Below, one piece after another: positions 46,889 through 55,000 of a DNA stretch of 55,000 bases. The notes beneath the pieces are model-generated. The model saw only the letters and a program-made list of their open reading frames with translations. It ran no database searches and was not told the DNA's origin. Positions within the stretch are counted from its first letter, which is position 1; every line of letters begins with the position of its first letter. The translations under genes were made by a program, and so were the position numbers. The DNA is from Mesostigma viride (lineage: Eukaryota > Streptophyta > Mesostigmatophyceae > Mesostigmatales > Mesostigmataceae): the NCBI GenBank assembly GCA_009746045.1, contig RPFO01001061.1, forward strand, positions 1-55,000, written 5' to 3'.

Positions 46889-49496
46889 AGCCTGAATCCT
46901 CATCATTATATACAAAAATGCCATCCATGTACGTAGACGGGCCATGATGACACCATGGGAGCCTGAATCCTCATCATTTATTACATAAATGCCATTCATG
47001 TACGTAGGCCAGCCATGATGACACCATGGGAGCCTGAATCCTCATCATTAATTTCATACTTGCCATTCATGTACGTAGAAGGACCATGGAGACACCATGG
47101 GAGCCTGAATCCTCATCATTTACTATTCCTTGACATCCATGTACGTAGACGGGCCATGATGACACCATGGGAGCCTGAATCCTCATCATTACTTACATAA
47201 AGGCCATCCATGTACGTAGACGGGCCATGATGACACCATGGGAGCCTAAATCCCCCTCATTAATTACATAAATGCCATCCATGTACGTAGGCCAGCCATG
47301 GAGACACCATGGGAGCCTGAATCCTCCTCATTAATTACATAAATGCCAACCATGTACGTAGACAAGCCATGATGACCCCATGGGAGCCTGAATCCTCATC
47401 ATTAATTACATAAATGCCATCCATGTACGTAGACAAGCCATGATGACACCATGGGAGCCTGAATCCTCATCATTATATACAAAAATGCCATCCATGTACG
47501 TAGACGGGCCATGATGACCCATGGGAGCCTGAATCCTCATCATTAATTACATAAATGCCATTCATGTACGTAGGCCAGCCATGATGACACCATGGGAGCC
47601 TGAATCCTCCTCATTAATTACATAAATGCCAACCATGTACGTAGACAAGCCATGATGACACCATGGGAGCCTGAATCCTCATCATTTACTTTTCCTTGAC
47701 ATCCATGTACGTACACGGGCCATGATGACACCATGGGAGCCTGAATCCTCATCATTAATTACATAAATGCCAACCATGTACGTAGACGGGCCATGATGAC
47801 ACCATGGGAGCCTGAATCCTCATCATTTACTTTTCCTTGACATCCATGTACGTAGACGGGCCATGATGACACCATGGGAGCCTGAATCCTCATCATTAAT
47901 AACATAAATGCCATCCATGTACGTAGGCCAGCCATGATGACACCATGGGAGCCTAAATCCTCCTCATTAATTACATAAATGCCAACCATGTACGTAGACA
48001 AGCCATGATGACACCATGGGAGCCTGAATCCTAATCATTAATTACATATACATGCCATCCATGTACGTAGACGGGCCATGATGACACCATGGGAGCCTGA
48101 ATCCTCATCATTATATACAAAATGCCATCCATGTACGTACACGGGCCATGATGACACCATGGGAGCCTGAATCCTCATCATTAATTACATAAATGCCATT
48201 CATGTACGTAGGCCAGCCATGGAGACACCATGGGAGCCTGAATCCTCCTCATTAATTACATACATGCCATCCATGTACGTAGACAAGCCATGATGACCCA
48301 TGGGAGCCTGAATCCTCATCATTTTTTTTTTCTTGACATCCATGTACGTAGACGGGCCATGATGACACCATGGGAGCCTGAATCCTCATCATTAATTACA
48401 TAAATGACATCCATGTACGTAGACGGGCCATGATGACACCATGGGAGCCTGAATCCTCATCATTAATTACATACATGCCATCCATGTACGTACACGGGCC
48501 ATGATGACACCATGGGAGCCTGAATCCTCATCATTAATTACATACATGCCATCCATGTACGTAGACGGGCCATGATGACACCATGGGAGCCTGAATCCTC
48601 ATCATTTTTTTTTCTTTGACATCCATGTACGTAGACGGGCCATGATGACACCATGGGAGCCTGAATCCTCATCATTAATTACATAAATGACATCCATGTA
48701 CGTAGACGGGCCATGATGACACCATGGAGCCTGAATCCTCATCATTAATTACATACATGCCATCCATGTACGTACACGGGCCATGATGACACCATGGGAG
48801 CCTGAATCCTCATCATTAATTACATACTTGCCATCCATGTACGTAGACGGGCCATGATGACACCATGGGAGCCTGAATCCTCATCATTAATTACATAAAT
48901 GCCATCCATGTACGTAGACAGCCATGATGACACCATGGGAGCCTGAATCCTCATCATTAATTACATACATGCCATCCATGTACGTAGGCCAGCCATGATG
49001 ACACCATGGGAGCCTGAATCCTCATCATTTACTATTCCTTGACATCCATGTACGTAGGCCAGCCATGATGACACCAATGGACTCAGCCTGAATCCTCATC
49101 ATTTTTTTTATGAGAGGATTCAGGTTACATAAATGCCAACCATGTAGGTAGACAAGCCATGATGACACCATGGGAGCCTGAATCCTCATCATTAATTACA
49201 TAAATGCCATCCATGTACGTAGACGGGCCATGATGACCCCATGCCAGGAGCCTAAATCCTCATCATTAATTACATAAATGCCATCCATGTACGTAGACGG
49301 GCCATGATGACCCCATGCCAGGAGCCTAAATCCTCATCATTAATTACAAAATCGCCATCCATGTACGTAGACAAGCCATGATGACACCATGGGAGCCTGA
49401 ATCCTCATCATTAATTACATACATGCCATCCATGTACGTAGACAAGCCATGATGACCAAATGGGAGCCTGAATCCTCATCATTAGTTACATAAATG

Positions 49497-51908
49497 GATG
49501 GCATGTATGTAATTACATAATGATGAGGAATCAGGCTCCCATGGTGTCATCATGGCCCGTCTACGTACATGGATGGCATTTATGTAATTAATGATGAGGA
49601 TTCAGGCTCCCATGGTGTCATCATGGCCTGTCTACGTACATGGATGTCTCAGAAAAAAAATGATGAGGATTCAGGCTCCCATGGTGTCATCATGGCTGGC
49701 CTACGTACATGGATGTCAAAGAAAAAAAAATGATCAGGATTCAGGCTCCCGTGGTGTCATTATGGCCCGTCTACGTGTTGTTGGCATGTATGAAATTAAT
49801 GATGAGGATTCAGGCTCCCATGGTGTCATCATGGCTGGCCTACGTACATGGATGTCAAAGAAAAAAAAATGATCAGGATTCAGGCTCCCATGGTGTCATC
49901 ATGGCTGGCCTACGTACATGGTTGGCATTTATGTAATTAATGATGAGGATTCAGGCTCCATTGGTGTCATCATGGCTGGCCTACGTATGTACATGGATGT
50001 CAAAGAAAAAAAAATGATGAGGATTCAGGCTCCCATGGTGTCATCATGGCTGGCCTACCTACATGGTTGGCATTTATGTAATTAATGATGAGGATTCAGG
50101 CTCCCATGGTGTCATCATGGCTTGTCTACGTACATGGATGGCATGTATGTAATTAATGATGAGGATTCAGGCTCCATTGGTGTCATCATGGCCCGTCTAC
50201 GTACATGGATGGCATGTATGTAATTAATGATGAGGATTCAGGCTCCATTGGTGTCATCATGGCTGGCCTACGTACATGGATGTCTCATAAACAAAATGAT
50301 GAGGATTCAGGCTCCCATGGTGTCATCATGGCCCGTCTACGTACATGAATGGCATTTATGTAATTAATGATGAGGATTCAGGCTCCCATGGTGTCATCAT
50401 GGCTGGCCTACGTACATGGATGGCATGTATGTAATTAATGATGAGGATTCAGGCTCCATTGGTGTCATCATGGCTGGCCTACGTACATGGATGTCTCATA
50501 AACAAAATGATCAGGATTCAGGCTCCCATGGTGTCATCATGGCTGGCCTACGTACATGGTTGGCATTTATGTAATTAATGATGAGGATTCAGGCTCCATT
50601 GGTGTCATCATGGCTGGCCTACGTATGTACATGGATGTCAAAGAAAAAAAAATGATGAGGATTCAGGCTCCCATGGTGTCATCATGGCTTGTCTACGTAC
50701 ATGGATGGCATGTATGTAATTAATGATGAGGATTCAGGCTCCATTGGTGTCATCATGGCCCGTCTACGTACATGGATGGCATGTATGTAATTAATGATGA
50801 GGATTCAGGCTCCATTGGTGTCATCATGGCTGGCCTACGTACATGGATGTCTCATAAACAAAATGATGAGGATTCAGGCTCCCATGGTGTCATCATGGCC
50901 CGTCTACGTACATGAATGGCATTTATGTAATTAATGATGAGGATTCAGGCTCCCATGGTGTCATCATGGCTGGCCTACGTACATGGATGGCATGTATGTA
51001 ATTAATGATGAGGATTCAGGCTCCATTGGTGTCATCATGGCTGGCCTACGTGCATGGATGTCTCATAAACAAAATGATGAGGATTCAGGCTCCCATGGTG
51101 TCATCATGGCCCGTCTACGTACATGAATGGCATTTATGTAATTAATGATGAGGATTCAGGCTCCCATGGTGTCATCATTGCCCGTGTACGTACATGGATG
51201 GCATTTATGTATATAATGATGAGGATTCAGGCTCCATTGGTGTCATCATTGCCCGTGTACGTACATGAATGGCATTTATGTAATTAATGATGAGGATTCA
51301 GGCTCCCATGGTGTCATCATGGCCCGTCTACGTACATGGATGGCATGTATGTAATTAATGATGAGGATTCAGGCTCCATTGGTGTCATCATGGCTGGCCT
51401 ACGTACATGGATGTCTCATAAACAAAATGATGAGGATTCAGGCTCCCATGGTGTCATCATGGCCCGTCTACGTACATGAATGGCATTTATGTAATTAATG
51501 ATGAGGATTCAGGCTACCATGGTGTCATCATGGCTGGCCTACGTACATGGATGGCATGTATGTAATTAATGATGAGGATTCAGGCTCCATTGGGGTCATC
51601 ATGGCTGGCCTACGTACATTGATGTCAAGGAATAGTAAATGATGAGGATTCAGGCTCCATTGGGGTCATCATGGCTGGCCTACGTACATGGATGTCAAGG
51701 AATAGTAAATGATGAGGATTCAGGCTCCCATGGTGTCATCATGGCTGGCCTACGTACATGGATGGCATGTATGTAATTAATGATGAGGATTCAGGCTCCA
51801 TTGGTGTCATCATGGCTGGCCTACGTACATGGATGTCTCATAAACAAAATGATGAGGATTCAGGCTCCCATGGTGTCATCATGGCCCGTCTACGTACATG
51901 AATGGCAT
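49497..51908 (-). repeat. 70-bp satellite array, inverted block (about 2.4 kb)
   Basis: About 34 units of the same satellite in the opposite orientation. The switch lies around 49,490-49,510, where ATTAGTTACATAAATG meets GATGGCATGTATGTAATTAC. Units here use the TGTCTCATAAACAAAATG linker frequently, and CCATTGG replaces CCCATGG in many cores, so this block has its own variant spectrum. It ends within GAATGGCATTA, followed by non-repetitive sequence. Confidence 0.97.
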
Positions 51909-53157
51909 TACAAGGCAGGCGCCTCAGTCCGTAGCATCATAAAACATCATAAATGATCAAACATGCATTATTTCATCAATTCCAGCATACAGAACATCCA
52001 TAACAGCGATTAAACATAGGTAGCCATGCACAGTTTTTCTCACATGTCAGTGCTAGACTAAATAAGTAAAAGTAAGCCTAGATCATTGGAAATGCTAACT
52101 GGAGCTCCTTATATGCTGGGCTTCATCATTTCAGCTGTTAGCTGGCTACGGGGCGACATGCGGCACTAAGTGGCATTACAATGGTATGAGGCGTGCACAA
52201 TGGTGCTTTTGAATGGCCGGGTAATGCTCAAAATGATCACTAACACACAGCTTAAACTATGCTTCATGTTGTTCTAAAGAAAACGTCACCATGTGGTGGC
52301 TACCAAGCTCTACTAGCAGGTATACCACTGTGCCAAGGCCCAAATGCACGTGTGCAAGGGGCTACGTAGCCCATGCATCCACAACATAAAAAATGACCTC
52401 CATATGCTTGCCTGAGATGAAATGACACAGAGACAACTCATGGACCTTCTTTTGAATGCAAGCAGGGCACTGGGACCTCCACAGGTGTTACATGAAGACA
52501 GATGGGGTGACTGCACAACAGCCATACTAACAAAGCTAAAAGGCTAACCAAAAACAGGCCAGGATACCATCTATTCTTAAGGATTTAGGCTATAGAAACC
52601 ATCATGATACCATATAGAACTTATTTACATGTAACATCAATCATTATTCTAGTATATTTGGTGCAGACGCAGCCAATCATGCACAAAACTGATGAAAATC
52701 TGACCGTAATGGCTGTGCGCAACCACCACCACAAACAATTACAGAAAAGTAGTAACGAAGCAAATTTGACATCCCAAACCTTCAACAATGAGTCCGAGAT
52801 TACTTACCGAGTGATACGACGACTTTATCTTGTCGACGGTAACCGCAGGGACACTAAACTACGCCAGGTCGAAACCGCAAAAAAAAAGGCTCAAGGACAG
52901 CTAGCAAGCTGACGACAGGGCCGATGCGTCAAGACTTTCCTGGCCCACGACACTAATGAAATATTCGAAATACATCGTAACAAATTTACTCGATGCGAAA
53001 TATTCAATTATAAAGCCGCCGATAACAAGTGCTAGCTTCATTGTCACTCCCGTCACAATAAACACGCGTTGACGCAGTAAAACCCAGACCGAGATGATTG
53101 CGCACCTCAGTAAATGTTGCGCGACTGCGGCTACAGCATCTTTACAACGCACAAATA
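51909..53157. other. Single-copy region with short ORFs, no gene recognised
   Basis: Non-repetitive sequence right of the satellite. An ATG-initiated minus-strand frame of 70 codons (52313-52525) is Cys- and Ser-rich without a recognisable motif. A minus-strand frame at 52901-53152 contains hydrophobic stretches but starts with GTG. A GGTAAGTAA word on the minus strand (about 52800) would fit an intron donor, but no matching gene structure is evident. Only the ORF at 52604-52912 is listed separately. Confidence 0.4.
52604..52912 (+). CDS. Unrecognised 102-aa ORF with N-terminal hydrophobic segment
   Basis: The ATG-initiated frame has a hydrophobic stretch VTSIIILVYLVQ near residues 10-21 that could be a signal peptide or membrane anchor. 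A polar middle with a His cluster follows, then a basic C-terminal part (RVIRRLYLVDGNRRD, then KKKAQ). It lies in single-copy DNA between the satellite and the foldback element. I recognise no family. The length is within what chance allows in DNA of this composition, so it may not be a gene. Confidence 0.2.
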   Translation: MIPYRTYLHVTSIIILVYLVQTQPIMHKTDENLTVMAVRNHHHKQLQKSSNEANLTSQTFNNESEITYRVIRRLYLVDGNRRDTKLRQVETAKKKAQGQLAS

Positions 53158-53256
53158 ATGCCTACAAAATTTGGAACGAATCCATGCATCGATGCTCCTA
53201 CACCAATCAGTTTTCTGCACCGCCATAGCCTCGAATATGCATGTTCGTAATTATTT
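53158..53256. repeat. Dispersed repeat, reverse-oriented copy
   Basis: The reverse complement of 4,808-4,911 with a few mismatches and a short indel. The match ends at GCATTATTT on one side and near AATTACGAACATGC on the other. The two copies lie in unrelated surroundings almost 50 kb apart. Confidence 0.75.
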
Positions 53257-53570
53257 TACATTCACTTTCGTCCCGGTGGACCTGGGTACCCCCTGTACTG
53301 TAACCGTTAATTAGTCCCTGTAGTCTTGGTCGAAACATAGTGATGTCCGGTATCAGGGCGTAGAGCACATCTAGCTCTAGCAGCAGACCTAAAAATATCG
53401 CGGAAATGTCTACTGGCATTCGCGCCGCGCCGCTTCCCATCTCGCGCCTATTTGTAGCCCAGTAGTTACTAATCCTGCGATCATGATGGAATATACATGT
53501 AGTGATACTAATCGATACATGTAGTACACATGGTTGGCGCACAGAATGTTGTACAACCTGCCCTACATGT
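53257..53570. other. Single-copy spacer, no gene recognised
   Basis: A minus-strand frame of 111 codons (53207-53542) crosses the dispersed repeat, starts with GTG and has one hydrophobic stretch near its middle. I do not regard it as supported. Nothing else was found. Confidence 0.4.
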
Positions 53571-54219
53571 GTGGAGGATATGTGCGTACGTACGACGAAT
53601 CATGTGAAACGACTGGTCCAACCTGAAAAATTTTAAATTTTTGCCGTGTCCAGTAACGGTCCTAGGTTGCACCCGCGGGACGTTCCGGCAGCTGTACAGA
53701 ATAGATCAGAAAGATACGCCGCGGAATGACGCCAGTGCCCGGCAAATGTGAGTCGGGAACTGAACAGTCACTACACACGTCGAAAATCTATTGCTCCACC
53801 CCCCCAAAAAAGCGTTCCGGAACTGTTCGAAGCGAATAGCACTGACAGGATTCGAACCTGCGTCCAGAGTGAGGTTGCGGAGTGAGGGAGGCCAGCCATC
53901 ATGGTCCGCACACAAATCTGGCTCGGGTCCGATCCCTGTCAGTGCTCTTCGCTTCGAACAGGTCCGGAACGCTTTTTTGTGGGGGTGGAGCAATAAATAC
54001 TCGACATTTGCAGTGACTGTTCAGTTCCGGGCTCACAAATGATTTGCCGGGCACAGGCGTCGTTGCGCGGCGTATCTTTGTGATCTTTTCTGTACAGCTG
54101 TCGGAACGTCCCGCGGGTGCAACCTAGGACCGTTACTGGACACGGCAAAAATTTAAAATTTTTCAGGTTGGACCAGTCGTTTCACATGATTCGTCGTACG
54201 TACGCACATATCCTCCACG
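53571..54219. mobile_element. Foldback (inverted-repeat) element with tRNA-like inner arms
   Basis: The left arm (about 53571-53868) and right arm (about 53917-54219) are reverse complements with moderate divergence, around a 48-bp spacer. At the inner end of the left arm, minus strand, GCAGG-TTCGAAT-CCTGT is a well-formed tRNA T-arm with a near-perfect B box (GGTTCGAATCC), followed by CAGTGCT. The right arm, plus strand, has GGGTCCGATCC and the same CAGTGCT. No A box, anticodon arm or D-arm could be fitted. It is probably a tRNA-derived or MITE-like palindromic element. Similar short frames appear on both strands because of the symmetry. Confidence 0.65.
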
Positions 54220-54373
54220 CATGCCATGTCGACGCTGCACTGACACACACCAGGGACTTTGGAAGGTGCGCACCCAGCCCGCCCAGGTAATTGATGCGGT
54301 GTTTTGCAGGCGCGCACCGCCGGATGCGCCCACCACGCCCGCCACCGCACGTCCAGTGACCGACTGTGGTCCA
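54220..54373. other. Short spacer, nothing recognised
   Basis: GC-rich sequence between the foldback element and the tandem duplication. CAGGTAATTGA and TTTTGCAGGCG words near 54285-54312 look like splice sites, but the interval is too short for an intron. Confidence 0.3.
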
Positions 54374-55000
54374 CGTTCTTTTTCGCCTGCGGGTGCAGCC
54401 CCCATAATGCGTACGAGCAGCTTCACGGCTTTCTTCTTTGGAAATCAAGAACAACGGGCCTGACAACAACAACAACGACAGCAGCATCAGCTCCAACAAG
54501 AGTGAGTTGCGGGATTTTACGTACGTGGTTTTTCTATTTTTTTTTTCACCTGGCATGTTGAGTATTCATCCCATTTTGCGTCATGACGGCTTCCTGAACG
54601 ACGACTCTCTCTCCCTCTCCCTCTCCCCCCCTCTCCCTCTTATTTTTCACCAGGTTTTTCATGCCGATTTTAAATCCCTTTTGCGTCATGCTCCTTGTAG
54701 CGTGATGTCGTCAATTGTCACTCACAACAATACTATCATTGTGGTTCGTTCTTTTTCGCCTGCGGGTGCAGGTCACGAGCGTTGCGTACGAGCAGCACTT
54801 ACATCATTAAATCAAGAACAACGGGCCTGACAACAACAACAACGACAGCAGCATCAGCTCCAACAAGAGTGAGTTGCGGGATTTTACGTACGTGGTTTTC
54901 CTAATTTTTTTTCACCTGGCATGTTGAGTATTCATCCCATTTTGCGTCATGACGGCTTCCTGAACGACGACTCTCTCTCCCTCTCCCTCTCCCCCCCTCT
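54374..55000 (+). repeat. Tandem duplication, period about 370 bp, cut by window edge
   Basis: CGTTCTTTTTCGCCTGCGGG starts at 54374 and again at 54747, and the following sequence repeats: ATCAAGAACAACGGGCCTGA, (CAA)n, CAGCTCCAACAAGAGTGAGT, TTCACCTGGCATGTTGAGTA, and the CT-rich tract at 54604-54641 and 54970-55000. The second copy has a deletion of about 6-10 bp in its early part and runs off the window, so the array may continue to the right. Confidence 0.85.
54502..54653 (+). other. Possible 152-bp intron
   Basis: AAGA|GTGAGT at 54502 is a plausible donor. The CT-rich tract followed by TATTTTTCACCAG|GTTTT ending at 54653 is a good acceptor with a long polypyrimidine run. The upstream side (AACAACAACAACGACAGCAGCATC) could encode an Asn/Ser-rich stretch. 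The same donor recurs at 54869 in the second tandem copy. Without a clear coding exon on either side this stays speculative. Confidence 0.25.

Larger units (their letters stand above)
36400..49496 (+). repeat. 70-bp satellite array, forward block (about 13.1 kb)
   Basis: About 185 units. The core reads CCATGTACGTAGAC, then GGG or AAG or a GGCCAG variant, then CCATGATGACACCATGGGAG and CCTGAATCCTCATCATT. It is followed by one of a few linkers: ATTAATTACATAAATGCC, TTACTATTCCTTGAC, a T-run plus CTTTGAC, TATATACAAAAATGCC, or AACTACATACATGCC. Within each unit ATGATGA and TCATCAT can pair as a small hairpin. Frames giving MMRIQAPMVSSW-type (minus) or MMTPWEPESSS-type (plus) peptides are by-products of the repeat. 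Confidence 0.97.

Noticed and set aside
36606-50000. Short ORFs recurring through the 70-bp satellite (MMRIQAPMVSS, MMTPWEPESSS)
   Set aside because: Produced by the satellite unit and broken whenever unit length changes.
36400-51908. Repeat-plus-linker pattern resembling a CRISPR array
   Set aside because: Linkers are a small recurring set, the core is about 50 bp and variable, there are no cas genes, and the setting looks eukaryotic.
53207-53542. Minus-strand ORF of 111 codons with a hydrophobic stretch, and the neighbouring 52901-53152 frame
   Set aside because: Neither starts with ATG, one runs through the dispersed repeat, and no family is recognised.
53838-53950. Complete tRNA gene on the minus strand
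   Set aside because: The T-arm and acceptor-like ends fit, but the 5' half is the reverse complement of another T-arm. No A box, D-arm or anticodon arm can be drawn.

Overview
This window is repeat-dominated eukaryotic DNA, and no conventional protein-coding gene can be supported in it. The evidence for a eukaryote is indirect: long satellite and minisatellite arrays, TATA-like motifs, intron-like signals at the right edge, and no operon-like gene packing. The species cannot be told from the sequence; an alga, a plant or another large-genome protist would all fit.

Region 1 (1-33,820) is a head-to-tail array of mobile-element-like units, all in the same orientation. Read on the minus strand, most units begin with TC in a shared 5' terminus (type TCCCCTACTAGTAACTACG or TCAACTACTTAACTACG). 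Each ends with a GC-rich hairpin followed by CTTG. Successive units meet with no intervening bases (CTTG|TC on the minus strand; ...ga|caag... on the plus strand). The joints after plus bases 604, 4249, 4592, 8672, 9591, 14479, 19368, 20078, 24963, 25696, 26429, 27162, 27895, 28628 and 29366 tile the region completely; the last one reads CTTG|TT. At 33,820 the outermost unit meets unrelated AT-rich DNA with A directly before TC, as a Helitron insertion would. I read the units as non-autonomous Helitron-like elements; the CTTG end departs from the canonical CTRR. Four interchangeable 3' ends (called G, W, Y and X here) occur with related 5' ends. The large unit (about 4.9 kb when intact) has, on the plus strand, the order G (GC-rich 3' end), E (130-bp relic repeat), L (AT-rich), M (30-bp minisatellite), D (about 1.1 kb with a conserved TATA segment), E, P (5' end). 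A divergent relative at 4593-8672 keeps the L-M-D-P order but has a different minisatellite and a W-type 3' end. A 733-bp W unit is repeated five times in tandem at 24,964-28,628.

Region 2 (33,821-36,400) is apparently single-copy DNA with a 14-unit block of the M minisatellite in inverted orientation at 35,701-36,132.

Region 3 (about 36,400-51,908) is a 15.5-kb satellite of about 70-bp units, each a constant core plus one of a few alternative linkers. It shows higher-order repeats of 1.15-1.5 kb, a 2,657-bp block duplication, recurring micro-inversion hairpins, and a switch of orientation at about 49,496.

Region 4 (51,909-55,000) is mostly single-copy. It holds a 99-bp dispersed repeat shared with 4,808-4,911, a 650-bp foldback element whose inner arms resemble a tRNA T-arm, and a 370-bp tandem duplication with an intron-like pyrimidine tract. 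No RepHel helicase, transposase, reverse transcriptase, rRNA or complete tRNA was recognised, so any mobility of these units would have to be supplied from elsewhere.
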